Positions 1-9,335 are shown, counted from the first letter of the stretch. The stretch is DNA of 64,000 bases from Bifidobacterium adolescentis ATCC 15703 (GCF_000010425.1 NC_008618.1:737946-801945), one strand, 5' to 3'. Translations and numbers: made by a program. The notes: a model not told the origin generated them from the letters alone.

Positions 1-426
1 GAGCTGCTTGCGCAGGTCTCCGCCGATGATCTGGCTGATTTCGGATTATTGCCGGAGTTCATCGGACGTCTGCCGGTAGTCAGCGTGCTTGAGGAACTTA
101 CCGAAGACGATTTGGCCCGAATCCTCGTCGAACCGGAAAACGCGCTGGTCAAGCAGTACCAGAAGCTATTCGCCGTCGATGGGGTGACATTGACCTTTAC
201 CGAAGGGGCGATACGGCAGATTGCGGCGACGTCGATTCGGCGGGGTACGGGCGCACGTGGATTGCGTTCGATTATTGAGAAGACGCTGGAGGACACCATG
301 TTCCGTCTTCCCAGCATGGAAGGCGTCGAAGAGGTGGTCGTAGACGAAGCCGCAGTCACCGGATCGGGCACTCCGAAACTACTCAAGGTGTCGACGCAGA
401 AAATTCCTCGTCTACGTGAGGCGTAA
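1..426 (+). CDS. clpX: ATP-dependent Clp protease ATP-binding subunit ClpX, 3' end
   Basis: This is the C-terminal part of the AAA+ unfoldase that recognises substrates and threads them into ClpP. The frame is open from base 1, so the start, zinc-binding domain and Walker motifs lie outside the window. The visible 141 residues contain LLPEFIGRLPVV, which includes the sensor-2-side GRLP signature typical of ClpX. RRGTGARGLRSIIE then carries the sensor 2 arginine in GARGLR. The protein ends in a short basic tail and TAA. The reading is secure because both motifs are diagnostic of the ClpX C-terminal small domain. The gene is followed by a likely promoter and two tRNA genes on the same strand. 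Confidence 0.95.
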   Translation, partial: ELLAQVSADDLADFGLLPEFIGRLPVVSVLEELTEDDLARILVEPENALVKQYQKLFAVDGVTLTFTEGAIRQIAATSIRRGTGARGLRSIIEKTLEDTMFRLPSMEGVEEVVVDEAAVTGSGTPKLLKVSTQKIPRLREA

Positions 427-456
427 GGCCGAAAACTCCTGCGACACGCCGAGATT

Positions 457-484
457 TTGCCTGGAGTTCATTTGGGTGTATCTT
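457..484 (+). promoter_or_regulatory. Candidate promoter for the tRNA-Arg pair
   Basis: TTGCCT at 457-462 and TATCTT at 479-484 are separated by 16 bp. Transcription would start near 491, about 23 nt before the first tRNA. It lies in the clpX-tRNA gap. The match is moderate and based only on inspection. Confidence 0.4.
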
Positions 485-513
485 ATTCGAGTTGCCGAAA
501 ACAAGACAACGTT

Positions 514-590
514 GCGCGAGTAGCCCAGCGGATTAGAGCAGCTGACTACGGATCAGCAGGTCGCAGGTTCGAATCCTGTCTCGCGCACCA
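514..590 (+). tRNA. tRNA-Arg(ACG), copy 1, CCA encoded
   Basis: The acceptor arm GCGCGAG (514-520) pairs with CTCGCGC (580-586), followed by discriminator A587 and an encoded CCA (588-590). The anticodon arm has a GCTGA/TCAGC stem around loop CTACGGA, which places ACG at positions 34-36. That anticodon reads CGU, and CGC/CGA if A34 is deaminated to inosine. The T arm contains GGTTCGAATCC. The cloverleaf is complete. Confidence 0.97.
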
Positions 591-631
591 GCCACCAGTC
601 ATCAGGTGGCGCAAAGAAATAAGATGACGTT

Positions 632-705
632 GCGCGAGTAGCCCAGCGGATTAGAGCAGCTGACTACGGATCAGCAGGTCGCAGGTTCGAATCCTGTCTC
701 GCGCA
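632..705 (+). tRNA. tRNA-Arg(ACG), copy 2, CCA not encoded
   Basis: The mature-region sequence is identical to copy 1, offset by exactly 118 nt, with the same ACG anticodon. After discriminator A705 the genome reads CATGA rather than CCA, so the 3' CCA would have to be added by tRNA nucleotidyltransferase. The 44-nt spacer and the terminator at 712-748 suggest both copies are processed from one transcript. Confidence 0.96.
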
Positions 706-711
706 CATGAA

Positions 712-748
712 CCTCCTTCGCGAATGCGGAGGAGGCTTTCTTTATTTT
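712..748 (+). terminator. Rho-independent terminator of the tRNA-Arg transcript
   Basis: CCTCCTTCGC pairs with GCGGAGGAGG across a GAAT loop, giving a 10-bp stem with one G-T pair. A T-rich run follows (CTTTCTTTATTTT). It starts 7 nt after the second tRNA. Confidence 0.9.
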
Positions 749-895
749 CCATGGATTTTTGTGAAGCCTGCAATTGATTGCGCGCACAGCGGAGCGCAAT
801 ATGCGGCATGGACGAACGCCAAGACCCTCCGATACACTTAATACTACGTTTTACGGATACTGCGGTCGAACGGGGACCGCAAGACAAGGAGCATG

Positions 896-2257
896 ATGGC
901 CACATCGAAGAGGGGAACCTGGGCAACAATCCGACGCATAGCCGCGTCCGACCGCATATCCGGTCTGATTATGCTCGGTTTCGCTCTTGCCGGCCTATTG
1001 CTCGCCAATCTGCCGTTCACCGCGCATGCGTTCGAACAGCTTGAGAACTTCCATATAGCCATTCCACACACCAATATCGACATGGGATTGGGCCATTGGG
1101 TGCAGGATGGCCTGCTGACGGTGTTCTTCCTGACCGTAGGGCTGGAATTGAAGCAGGAACTCACCACGGGATCACTGTCCAATCCCAAAGCCGCGGCCGT
1201 GCCGATGCTGTGCGCGGTTGGCGGTATGCTTGCGCCGCCGGTACTGTTCATCGGCGTGATCTCATTGTTCGCGGCGGCAGGATCAGGGCAACTCGTCATC
1301 GCTTCAGGAACGTCGTTCTCCTTCGCACAGATGTCCAATGGCTGGGCGGTGCCCACAGCCACGGATATCGCGTTCTCATTGGCCGTATTGGCCCTGTTCG
1401 CCAAAGCGTTGCCGGGATCCATCCGCGCTTTTCTGATGACATTGGCCACAGTGGACGACCTGCTGGCCATCATCCTGATCGCGGTGTTCTTCTCATCGGT
1501 GAACGCATGGTACTGGTTCCTTGGCATAGCCGTATGCGCGGTCGTCTGGTACTTCCTTGTCCGCATGCGCAAGGTACCGTGGCTGGCCGTGGCCATCGTG
1601 GGCGTGCTGGCATGGGTCATGATGTTCGAAGCCGGCGTGCACCCCACTTTGGCCGGCGTGCTCGTGGGACTGCTCACGCCGGCGCATGAGCGTTTCGGTG
1701 AGAAGACGCCGCGTGCGGAACGTTACGCCGACAAGCTGCAGCCGTTCTCCGCACTGCTGGCGTTGCCGATCTTCGCACTGTTCGCCACTGGTGTGCACTT
1801 CGAGTCGTTGACCTTGGCGCTGTTCGTCTCGCCGGTGGTCGTTGCCGTGATGGTGGCGCTCGTGGTCGGCAAACCTCTGGGCATCATGACCACCGCATGG
1901 CTGTCCACGCACGTGGGCGGTCTGAAGATGGCCAAGGGACTGCGCGTGCGCGACATGTTCCCCGCTGCCTGCGCCTGCGGCATTGGTTTCACGGTGTCGT
2001 TTCTCATCGCGTCGCTGGCGTATCAGGATGCCGAACTATCGGCTGAAGCCCGTTTCGGCGTCCTGGTGGGGTCCATGGTCGCAGCCGTGATCTCAGGTAT
2101 TCTGCTGAGCCGTCAATCCAAACGATTCGAACTGGAGGACGGTACGAAGCATAAGCATCATACCGGCGACGAAGACGCCATGAACGAAGTTGAGACGGTG
2201 CTGGAAGACGGTACCGTGGTGGTCAGCCAGATAATCGGCACCCACCAGGAACAGTAA
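896..2257 (+). CDS. nhaA: Na+/H+ antiporter NhaA
   Basis: NhaA exchanges internal Na+ (or Li+) for external H+ across the cytoplasmic membrane and controls pH and sodium. The 453-residue protein has about twelve hydrophobic segments. The family signatures are present: ATDIAFSLAVLAL near residue 157 holds the first conserved Asp, and ATVDDLLAI near residue 187 holds the Asp-Asp pair that binds the ion. Compared with E. coli NhaA there appears to be extra sequence before GWAVPTATDIA. A hydrophilic C-terminal tail of about 50 residues includes KHKHH. Two ATGs are adjacent (893 and 896). AAGGAG at 886-891 sits close to both, so I chose the second. The gene is monocistronic and ends before a long inverted repeat. 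Confidence 0.95.
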   Translation: MATSKRGTWATIRRIAASDRISGLIMLGFALAGLLLANLPFTAHAFEQLENFHIAIPHTNIDMGLGHWVQDGLLTVFFLTVGLELKQELTTGSLSNPKAAAVPMLCAVGGMLAPPVLFIGVISLFAAAGSGQLVIASGTSFSFAQMSNGWAVPTATDIAFSLAVLALFAKALPGSIRAFLMTLATVDDLLAIILIAVFFSSVNAWYWFLGIAVCAVVWYFLVRMRKVPWLAVAIVGVLAWVMMFEAGVHPTLAGVLVGLLTPAHERFGEKTPRAERYADKLQPFSALLALPIFALFATGVHFESLTLALFVSPVVVAVMVALVVGKPLGIMTTAWLSTHVGGLKMAKGLRVRDMFPAACACGIGFTVSFLIASLAYQDAELSAEARFGVLVGSMVAAVISGILLSRQSKRFELEDGTKHKHHTGDEDAMNEVETVLEDGTVVVSQIIGTHQEQ

Positions 2258-2267
2258 AAGGAATCTC

Positions 2268-2317
2268 CATATGTTGAAAGGGCCACGCATCCCCATGCAT
2301 GGCCCTTTCAACATATG
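2268..2317. terminator. Long perfect inverted repeat between convergent genes
   Basis: CATATGTTGAAAGGGCCA at 2268-2285 is repeated in perfect inverse at 2300-2317 around a 14-nt loop, an 18-bp stem. It lies between nhaA and the convergent methyltransferase and probably acts as a bidirectional terminator. No good T-run follows on either strand, so the terminator role is inferred from position. Confidence 0.65.
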
Positions 2318-2353
2318 CGTGCCATTGCGGCACGGCTGATTAATCTGATTGGT

Positions 2354-3025
2354 CTATTTCTTGACGGCAACCAGCAGACCAGTGCCGGTCGGCGTCAACG
2401 CAGTGACGAACCGTTCATCCGACTCCACCGTTTCCAGCAATTCGCGCATCGCGATGGATTTGGCATCACGATTGGCGGGATTCAGCACGCCGCCGGCCGA
2501 TGTGGCCGAATCAAAGGCAAGCACATCGGTGAAGACAATCGCGGCATGCGGTTTCAGCAGGCGTGGAGCCTGAGCGAAAGCCGCAGCATAATTCTCCGAA
2601 TCGCCGGCCACGACGATCAAATCGTAATTCTCGGCGTTCAGGCGGGGCAGAAACACACCTGCGGACGCGTTCACGGCACGCAATGTGGTTTCGGTGTCAT
2701 CGGACAGACGATTGAACAGTTTGCGAATCAGCGCGATGCCCTGCGTGGACGAATCGACGGCCGTAAGCTGGCCTGCATTGTCAAGACCGTTGATCAGCTG
2801 CATCGTCTCCACCACGGAACCGGTGCCGATGGCGATCACCGACGAGGCGTCCAACATCCGCACCAGCATGCGCAGCAATTCGGCCTGCGCCGCGGATCCT
2901 TGGGGAATGCCGGCTTCCTCGGCCGCGGTTCTGATCGCATTGAGTTCGGCAGACTGGCGTGAGAACGCATGATCCTCGACGTATTCCCACGATTTCGCGA
3001 GATTGGTATATGACGTCCTATCCAT
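2354..3025 (-). CDS. SAM-dependent O-methyltransferase (caffeoyl-CoA-type family)
   Basis: This 223-residue cytosolic enzyme belongs to the small class I methyltransferases annotated as putative O-methyltransferase. The glycine-rich motif I is VIAIGTGS near residues 63-70, where the consensus usually has E/D-x-G-x-G. An acidic residue after the second strand is seen in VDSS near 90. IVVAGDSENY and VFTDVLAF occupy the places of motifs that bind metal or substrate in this family, but I cannot assign a substrate. The start is preceded by AAGGAG at good spacing inside the end of the iron-sulfur subunit gene, with a 1-nt intergenic gap, so it is probably co-transcribed with the reductase genes. 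In actinobacteria this family is usually annotated without a known target. Confidence 0.85.
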   Translation of the reverse strand: MDRTSYTNLAKSWEYVEDHAFSRQSAELNAIRTAAEEAGIPQGSAAQAELLRMLVRMLDASSVIAIGTGSVVETMQLINGLDNAGQLTAVDSSTQGIALIRKLFNRLSDDTETTLRAVNASAGVFLPRLNAENYDLIVVAGDSENYAAAFAQAPRLLKPHAAIVFTDVLAFDSATSAGGVLNPANRDAKSIAMRELLETVESDERFVTALTPTGTGLLVAVKK

Positions 3026-3026
3026 T

Positions 3027-3944
3027 TCAGCGCTCCTTGATTTGGGCGATCAGCTGCCAGATCTCCTCACCGACATCGATGCCACGCGGGCATTCACGCG
3101 TGCAGGCGCGCACCGACTGGCACGCGGCGATGCCATCGGCGGAATCGATGGCATCCATACGTGCATCCGTCTGACCGTCGCGTGAATCATTGATGAAACG
3201 GGAGGCGGCGATAAGAGCCGCAGGGCCGATGAACGCCTCGCCGCCTGCATATACCGGACAGCTTCCCTCACAGGTGCCGCAGGCTATGCAGTTGCTCAGC
3301 AGCTCATACTTGGAGAGCTGCTGGGGATTCTGCAGATATTCGAATGCGTTGATCTTGCCGTCCGCGGTGGTGGCGAGTTCGCCACTGGCCTGCAGATACG
3401 GCTTGAGCTTCCTGATTTGGCCAAGCATCTGGTCGATATCGGCGATCAAATCACGCTGCACGGGGAAACCGGGCAGCGGTGCGAGCTCGATGACACCCAA
3501 ATCGTCGGCATCCTGCGTTTGCGCGGGTTGAACGTCTTCTCCCGTATGACGGAAGCCGTCCTCATCCACCTGTGCGTCGGATGGCTGCTTTGCCCAAGCC
3601 TTCACCGTGGCGGTGCACAGAAGCGTAGGCGTGCCGTTGATGGACACGGCATCGGAACCGCACATGCCATGACCGCACGAATAACGGAAGGCAAGCGTCG
3701 GATCGATGGTGCGCTTGACTTTGAGCAGGCAGTCAAGCACGGTGTCCTCCGGACGCGCCGGCACCACGTAATCCTGCACCCACTGCTTGCCTCGCGGACG
3801 CCTGCGCGCGGATCCGGAATCGCCGAAGGGAGAGCTCTTCCTAGCGAACGGCGAGCCGCCTCGTTCACGGCCGCGTTCGGGACGCGGCGTGAACCTGTTC
3901 ACCCGCAACGTCACCGTTTCCATGCCGTTCTCCATGCCGCTCAT
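3027..3944 (-). CDS. sdhB: Succinate dehydrogenase/fumarate reductase iron-sulfur subunit
   Basis: This subunit carries electrons between the flavoprotein and the outside donor or acceptor. All three cluster sites are visible. The N-terminal [2Fe-2S] site is SCGHGMCGSD followed by LLC. The [4Fe-4S] site is CIACGTCEGSCP. The [3Fe-4S] site is CQSVRACTRECP. The protein is 305 residues, longer than the usual 240-260. It carries a basic Arg/Ser-rich insertion near residues 15-40 and an acidic Gln/Asp-rich linker after the first domain. The start ATG at 3944 follows AAAGGCAGG. The flavoprotein gene ends 58 nt upstream and the methyltransferase begins 1 nt downstream. No membrane anchor gene is nearby. 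Whether it works as dehydrogenase or fumarate reductase cannot be told; reduction seems likelier in a fermenter. Confidence 0.9.
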   Translation of the reverse strand: MSGMENGMETVTLRVNRFTPRPERGRERGGSPFARKSSPFGDSGSARRRPRGKQWVQDYVVPARPEDTVLDCLLKVKRTIDPTLAFRYSCGHGMCGSDAVSINGTPTLLCTATVKAWAKQPSDAQVDEDGFRHTGEDVQPAQTQDADDLGVIELAPLPGFPVQRDLIADIDQMLGQIRKLKPYLQASGELATTADGKINAFEYLQNPQQLSKYELLSNCIACGTCEGSCPVYAGGEAFIGPAALIAASRFINDSRDGQTDARMDAIDSADGIAACQSVRACTRECPRGIDVGEEIWQLIAQIKER

Positions 3945-4002
3945 ATACCTGCCTTTCGATAAAAAACCGTCAACCAGTCTGCCATACGCCGTGCCCAGGG
4001 TG

Positions 4003-5859
4003 TCAGTATTCACGGGCCTTTGGCGGCATGTCCACGATGTGCACCGGCTGCCAGGAGACCTGGCAGGAAACATCCGTCATGGAATGGGCCAGGAAATGCT
4101 CGTCGTCACGCTCCGGGAAATCAAGACGCTTCAACGATCCACGGGATTCGTGACGCGCATCGGAGGCGGCGAGCACGGCCTTGCCGAGCTCCAACAGATG
4201 GCGCACCTCCCAGATGGCGGTGATTTCCTGATTGAACGTGGGGGAGTCGGAATGCGCATGCAGCGCCTCGGCACGCGGCGTGAGCGTATCGTCCAGCGTA
4301 GCCAACGCCTGTTCGATGCTGTTCCGGTCGCAACGCACCGCGACCGCCTGCTCCATGACGGATCCCAAATCGGCCATCAGCTGGTACGGATTGTCCGACG
4401 ACGCATCGTCGTCATCGGACGGCCGCGTCAACAGTTCCTTGACCTGCGCGGAACGCTTGTCGGCAGCCTGCGACACCGCGTCGATAGATGCTTCGTCGGC
4501 AGGCTCGGCCATCGGATCGTTCACTGGATTATCGACGACACGTTCAGCCATCGCCTTGCCCGAACGGGTGCCGAAGAGACAGGCGTCCAACAGCGAGTTG
4601 CCGCCCAGACGATTCGCGCCATGCACCGACACGCAGGAGCATTCGCCAGCGGCGAACAGACCGTCCACGACGGCGCGTTCGCCATCGACCCAACGGTAGA
4701 CTTCGCCGTCGGTGGTGATGGGGATGCCGCCCATGGTGTAATGCGCGGTGGGTTTGACCGGCACATAGTCGCGGGTCGGATCGAGATCGGCATACTGTTC
4801 GATGGTCTCCACCACCTGCGGCAGCACCTCATGCATATGATCCGCATCGATGCCGGTCATATCCAGCCAGACACAATCCTTCGGCCCATCCGGATCCTTC
4901 GGATCGGCGATTCCTCGTCCGGCGTCGATTTCAGCCATGATGGAACGGCTCACCACATCACGCGCGGCAAGGTCGGCATGACCCGGCGCGTAATGTTCCA
5001 TGAACGCCTCGCCATCGGAGTTGCGCAGCATGCCGCCTTCCGCACGTGCCGCCTCAGACAGCAGAATGCCGGTATGGGCGAGACCGGTCGGATGGAACTG
5101 CACGAACTCGCTATCCTCAAGCTGAAGGCCGGCGGACAATGTCAACGCCATGCCGTCACCGGTCAGATCCCACGAATTCGACGTGGTATGGAACAGACGG
5201 CCGGCACCGCCAGTGGCCATCAGCACATTGCGTGCGTGGATGGCATGCGTCTCGCCCTTGTGCGTGTCGAACGCCACCACGCCCTCGACCTTGCCGTGGT
5301 CTTCGGAAACCACCAGATCGGTCACATACCATTCCTCGGCGAACTCAACGCCCTCGGCCACGCACTGCTGCCACAGCGAGAACAGAATCTGATGCCCGAT
5401 GCGGTCGGCCGCATAAGCGGCGCGGCGGACCGGTTCCTTGCCGAAATCCTTGGTATGGCCTCCGAAACGGCGCTGCGCGATATGGCCGTCATCGGTACGC
5501 GAGAACGCGACGCCGGCATGCTCCAGCGCGATCACAGTGGCAGGAGCCTGTTCGGCAAGCAGCTTCGCCGCATCCTGGTCGACAAGCCAGTCGCCGCCTT
5601 TGACTGTGTCATAGTAATGCCAATGCCAATCGTCTTTCTCCACGTTGCCAAGGCTGGCCGCAATGCCGCCTTCCGCGGAGCCGGTGTGCGAACGCAGCGG
5701 CTGCAGTTTGGATATCACCAGGACGTTCGGTTCGATGCCGTCCGCCCTCATCTGGCGCATCCGCTCGCTACGGAGCATTCCCAACGCTGCGGACAGGCCG
5801 GCCGCGCCTGCGCCGACGATCACTGCATCATACATATCTTCAACATGCTTCGGACTCAT
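4003..5859 (-). CDS. sdhA: Succinate dehydrogenase/fumarate reductase flavoprotein subunit
   Basis: This FAD-containing catalytic subunit interconverts succinate and fumarate. The 618-residue protein starts with the dinucleotide-binding motif VGAGAAGLS near residue 15. [10 protein letters not shown] follows, whose His58 matches the histidine that binds FAD covalently. FHPTGL is near 255-260, and AARDVVSR contains the catalytic-type Arg near 300. HYTMGGI and [12 protein letters not shown] complete the family pattern. I chose the ATG at 5859 because the family alignment begins just there, although the Shine-Dalgarno is only GGTGG. The dprA stop is 68 nt upstream and the iron-sulfur subunit follows, so the pair may be read from the dprA operon. 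No sdhC or sdhD is present in the surrounding 9 kb. Confidence 0.92.
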   Translation of the reverse strand: MSPKHVEDMYDAVIVGAGAAGLSAALGMLRSERMRQMRADGIEPNVLVISKLQPLRSHTGSAEGGIAASLGNVEKDDWHWHYYDTVKGGDWLVDQDAAKLLAEQAPATVIALEHAGVAFSRTDDGHIAQRRFGGHTKDFGKEPVRRAAYAADRIGHQILFSLWQQCVAEGVEFAEEWYVTDLVVSEDHGKVEGVVAFDTHKGETHAIHARNVLMATGGAGRLFHTTSNSWDLTGDGMALTLSAGLQLEDSEFVQFHPTGLAHTGILLSEAARAEGGMLRNSDGEAFMEHYAPGHADLAARDVVSRSIMAEIDAGRGIADPKDPDGPKDCVWLDMTGIDADHMHEVLPQVVETIEQYADLDPTRDYVPVKPTAHYTMGGIPITTDGEVYRWVDGERAVVDGLFAAGECSCVSVHGANRLGGNSLLDACLFGTRSGKAMAERVVDNPVNDPMAEPADEASIDAVSQAADKRSAQVKELLTRPSDDDDASSDNPYQLMADLGSVMEQAVAVRCDRNSIEQALATLDDTLTPRAEALHAHSDSPTFNQEITAIWEVRHLLELGKAVLAASDARHESRGSLKRLDFPERDDEHFLAHSMTDVSCQVSWQPVHIVDMPPKAREY

Positions 5860-5927
5860 ACCACCGATTCTCGCACAAGGTGTGACCTCGCACGTTCGAC
5901 GCGGCTGAGGTGGAGGTGCCGGGCCTG

Positions 5928-7232
5928 CTATCGCTGCTCGGCGATGATCCATCCGGACCGCATGCTGATGCGGCCTTCAAGCTCCAAGGAGCCCAGTTCG
6001 CGCATGATTCGCGAGACGGGATATTCTCCCGGATGCGTCTTGTCCATTAGATCGAGCAGATTGTCGGCGGAGACGTGGCCGTTTGCTTCGGCGCAAGTTT
6101 TAATGGCGGCGAGTATGGCATCGTCGGATTCATCTGTCGATTCCTGCGGATGTTCGGTGTCATCCGGCAGGTCGACATGTTGCGGGCGATGCGCGCTATG
6201 GCATAGTTCGTCGATCTCCGCCAGTGAGCAGACGATGGTGGCTCTGCCGTCTTGGATAAGGCGATTGCAGCCGGTGTTATGCGGCATGGTGATGTCTCCC
6301 GGCACGGCGAACAGATTGCGGTTGAGTTCGTTCGCCCAGCCTGCGGTGTTGAGCGCGCCGGAACGCGCACGTGCCTGCGCCACGATCAGAGTGGATGACA
6401 ATGCCGCGATCAGACGGTTGCGCAGCAGGAACCGTCTTGCCTCCGGCACGGTTCCGGGGCACAGTTCGGAAATCAAAGCGCCCGAATGGCTTTCGATCTG
6501 CTCGAACAGGTTCTGGTTGCTTTTCGGACCGATATGGTTCAGTCCGCCAGCGAATACGGCGACGGTGCGTCCTGCCAGCGCGGCGCTCATTTCGTCCATG
6601 GCTTTGACCGCGCCCCAATGTGCCGCGGCGTCGGTGCCCAGCGCGCCGCCGGATACCACCAGATGTCCGGCACGCGCCATCCGAAGGGCCAACTCGTGGG
6701 CGCTTTGCCTACCGTAGTCGCTTACGCCCCGTGAGCCGACGATACCCACCGGCTCGGGGCATGACACCAGCGCCTTCGGATCGCCTTTGCCCCATAGGCA
6801 GAGCGGGGAGGCCCAGTCGGTGCGCAGTGAAAGGTCGTTCAGTTGGCTGGGCCAACAGGGGTGATGCGGGGCGATGATCCACTGCGTGCCGTCTGCTGTG
6901 AACCAGTCTCGCAATGCGTCCGGATCCTTGCTGGGCAACGATGCCAGACGTTGCTGCCATGACACCAGCGAGCCATGGAACGAAGCCATCCCGCGGGCGT
7001 TGATGGTGCGTCCCCAACGAGTGACGCCGTTGATGAACGCCGCATCCAATGACGTGCAGGCCGCGGCCGTCACATTTTCGTGATTGCCAGGGCCGCTGTC
7101 AGCGATCAGCTGTAGCGCGCTTGCCGCGGAGCCGGTGCCTTTGACCAGCGCGTACATCATCGCGTCGGCGCTGTCCAGGCAGAAGGTGAGCACCGCGCGG
7201 GCCAGGGTCTCGTCGTCGATCGTCACCATCAT
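5928..7232 (-). CDS. dprA: DNA processing protein DprA
   Basis: DprA binds incoming single-stranded DNA during transformation and loads RecA. The Rossmann-like core is clear: [17 protein letters not shown], then [18 protein letters not shown], and later the conserved phosphate-binding region [14 protein letters not shown]. An extended N-terminal region of about 150 residues precedes it, and a C-terminal winged-helix-like segment (residues ~370-434) follows. The length, 434 residues, is within the range of actinobacterial DprA. Its ATG overlaps the comM stop codon by 4 nt (ATGA), which indicates translational coupling. With yraN and comM it forms the common bacterial yraN-comM-dprA operon. The presence of comM and dprA alone does not prove competence. 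Confidence 0.95.
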   Translation of the reverse strand: MMVTIDDETLARAVLTFCLDSADAMMYALVKGTGSAASALQLIADSGPGNHENVTAAACTSLDAAFINGVTRWGRTINARGMASFHGSLVSWQQRLASLPSKDPDALRDWFTADGTQWIIAPHHPCWPSQLNDLSLRTDWASPLCLWGKGDPKALVSCPEPVGIVGSRGVSDYGRQSAHELALRMARAGHLVVSGGALGTDAAAHWGAVKAMDEMSAALAGRTVAVFAGGLNHIGPKSNQNLFEQIESHSGALISELCPGTVPEARRFLLRNRLIAALSSTLIVAQARARSGALNTAGWANELNRNLFAVPGDITMPHNTGCNRLIQDGRATIVCSLAEIDELCHSAHRPQHVDLPDDTEHPQESTDESDDAILAAIKTCAEANGHVSADNLLDLMDKTHPGEYPVSRIMRELGSLELEGRISMRSGWIIAEQR

Positions 7233-8758
7233 GCCAGCCTCGTTCTCATGGATATTCCCTGCATCATTTCCTCAGGTCCTGGGGAAGTCTTTCCCGCCAG
7301 ATCGGATAATGTCCACGCAAGCCGCATGGCACGGTCGGCGCCACGCAGGCTCAGCCGCTCGCTCGCCAAGGCGCGGTTGACCAATTCGATGGCCTTGGGG
7401 GAGGTGTTGGCTCTCAGCCAGGTGCTGGTAGCCTGCGCGTTGCAGCACCAGCCGAATTCGCGGAACCGTTCCTGCGCCATCTGCCGGGCAACGATGACAC
7501 GCAGACGTATGGCATGGCTCGAATCGCCGGAGGGAGCGTTCCCCGGACTTATCCGCTCCACCGGAGGCACCTCGATCTGGATGTCGATACGGTCGAGGAT
7601 CGGTCCGGAAAGCCGGCTGAAATACTTGACGCGGTCCTTTTCTCGGCAGGTGCAGCGCTCGCCGTTGCCGTACGCGTAGCCGCACGGGCAGGGATTCGCC
7701 GCCATAATCAGTTGGAAGCGAGCCGGATAGTATGTGGTGCCTTTCGCTCTGGAAATCGCGACATATCCGGATTCCAAAGGTTCGCGCAGCGTCTGCAGCG
7801 TACGCGCCGAGAATTCCGGAGCCTCGTCCATGAACAGGATGCCGCGATGCGCGCGGGTGATGGCTCCGGGCTGGGCCAATCCTGCGCCTCCACCCACCAG
7901 CGCGGCGGTCGACGCGGTATGGTGGGGCGCCTCGAACGGTGGAACGTCGCTGATTCCGTATCCGGGAAGCGTGCCGCATAACGAACGAATCGAGGCCACT
8001 TCAAGCTGTTCCGTCTCGTTCAAAGGACTCATGATGCCGGGAATGCGCGAAGCGAGCATGGTCTTGCCTGTGCCGGGCGGACCGGTCATCATCAGATGAT
8101 GGCCTCCGGCGGCAGCCACCTCCAACGCCCATTTGGCCGCTTGCTGGCCCATCACTTCGCTCATGTCGCCGGGCGGAGGGCACATGCCCGTGGCGCCGAC
8201 ATCGGCGTTCACGGCATGCGTGGCTTCGGGAATCCGGTAGTCCGCATCGCCTCCCATCAGTTCGATGAGCTCTCCGACATGCCTCACGCCGATCGCCTTG
8301 ACATCCGGAACGAGACGGGCCTCATCAAGGTTGGCGTAAGGCACGATGATTGTTGCGATTCCCTGCTCCCGCGCATGCAGCATGATGGGCAGCAGTCCGT
8401 TGATGGGCAATACGGTGCCGTCAAGATTCACCTCGCCAAGCACGATGGTGCCGGCCAGACAGTCATGGGCGATTGCGCCGGCCGCGCTGAGCACGCTGGC
8501 CGCGATGGCCAGATCATGCGAAGAGCCTTTCTTCGGCATGGACGCTGGGGAGAGATTGACCGTGACACGGGTTTCCGGCCATTTGAAACCACTTGCCTGG
8601 CATGCCGACTTGACCCGTTCGCGCGCCTCGGACAATGAGGTGTCGGGCAGGCCGATGATGGAGAAATAGGGAAGTCCAGGGGATACGAACGCTTGAATCT
8701 GGACGATGAAGGCTTTCAAACCGATCAGTCCTACGGAAAGGGCGCTGCCGATGGCCAT
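7229..8758 (-). CDS. comM: ComM/YifB family Mg-chelatase-like AAA+ ATPase
   Basis: ComM is a hexameric helicase that promotes branch migration when transformed DNA is integrated. The 509-residue protein has an N-terminal Lon-protease-like domain (residues ~1-170, with PKKGSSHDLAIA) and then the AAA+ module. Walker A is GPPGTGKT at 226-233 and Walker B is ILFMDEAPEF. A cysteine cluster, NPCPCGYAYGNG followed by CTCREKD near 355-375, is typical of the family. The C-terminal Mg-chelatase domain is complete. The gene overlaps yraN by one base and dprA by four, so the three are probably translated from one message. Confidence 0.95.
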   Translation of the reverse strand: MAIGSALSVGLIGLKAFIVQIQAFVSPGLPYFSIIGLPDTSLSEARERVKSACQASGFKWPETRVTVNLSPASMPKKGSSHDLAIAASVLSAAGAIAHDCLAGTIVLGEVNLDGTVLPINGLLPIMLHAREQGIATIIVPYANLDEARLVPDVKAIGVRHVGELIELMGGDADYRIPEATHAVNADVGATGMCPPPGDMSEVMGQQAAKWALEVAAAGGHHLMMTGPPGTGKTMLASRIPGIMSPLNETEQLEVASIRSLCGTLPGYGISDVPPFEAPHHTASTAALVGGGAGLAQPGAITRAHRGILFMDEAPEFSARTLQTLREPLESGYVAISRAKGTTYYPARFQLIMAANPCPCGYAYGNGERCTCREKDRVKYFSRLSGPILDRIDIQIEVPPVERISPGNAPSGDSSHAIRLRVIVARQMAQERFREFGWCCNAQATSTWLRANTSPKAIELVNRALASERLSLRGADRAMRLAWTLSDLAGKTSPGPEEMMQGISMRTRLA

Positions 8759-9210
8759 CAGAACGCTCCCTCGATATGATGCAGCAAAGGTCTGTCTCCC
8801 TGCACCACGACGGTGACGACGTCAAAACGCACGCCACTGTTCGGCATGCGGTGCTCCGGCGCCGTCAGCCATTGCACGGCGGCATGGCGCAGATTGATTT
8901 GCTTGGAAGCGGTCACCGCCTCCTGAGGGGTGCCGTAGCGCATCGTACGTCTGGTTTTGACCTCGACGAAAACGATCTGGCCCATCGGATTGCGCGACAC
9001 GACGTCGAGTTCGCCGTATCGGCAATGCCAGTTGCGGTCGAGCGTCCGCCACCCTTGGCTTTCCAACCATGCGGCGGCGTACTGTTCTCCCAGCTCGCCA
9101 ATCTGTCGGGAACGCAGCGTGCCGTCATGCAGACGCCGCGCTAGGGAATCGAGAATCTGCTCCGGCGGCTGCGTTGGGGCCGGAACATCATGTGATGATG
9201 AATGGTTCAT
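8758..9210 (-). CDS. yraN: YraN family (UPF0102) putative endonuclease-fold protein
   Basis: YraN proteins have a PD-(D/E)XK nuclease fold. Their cellular role is unclear, but the gene is very often next to comM and dprA. The 150-residue product contains [17 protein letters not shown], then [12 protein letters not shown] with the conserved E-x-D, then VFVEVKTRR with the E-x-K of the catalytic core. The ATG at 9210 (MNHSSSH) is preceded by a weak AGGGA. A longer start at 9246 has no better signal. The stop overlaps the comM start by one base. The promoter region upstream holds a group of DnaA-like boxes. Confidence 0.88.
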
Positions 9211-9260
9211 GTCCCTAGTCCAACAGACAGAAGCCACGCATGACAAGGCCGATAGGCTAA

Positions 9261-9335
9261 TGTGGATAACTTACGTATCTCGGGCGTGTCGTGGATAGTC
9301 GGTGGATGAGTCGACGCTATCCACACCTATCCACA
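9261..9335. promoter_or_regulatory. Cluster of DnaA-box-like 9-mers upstream of yraN-comM-dprA
   Basis: TGTGGATAA at 9261-9269 is the exact reverse complement of the consensus DnaA box TTATCCACA. CTATCCACA occurs twice, at 9317-9325 and 9327-9335, each one mismatch from consensus and 1 nt apart. CGTGGATAG at 9290-9298 is a weaker reverse copy. They lie in the 170-bp gap between the pyridoxal kinase stop and the yraN start. There are no AT-rich unwinding repeats or dnaA/dnaN genes, so this is not the chromosomal origin. Confidence 0.55.

Noticed and set aside
3787..6717. A 976-codon open frame on the plus strand
   Set aside because: It lies antisense to sdhB, sdhA and dprA, whose motifs are clear. 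It is a by-product of high G+C codon use, with no domain or start signal.
9261..9335. Chromosomal replication origin
   Set aside because: DnaA boxes are present, but no AT-rich unwinding repeats or dnaA, dnaN or rpmH genes nearby.
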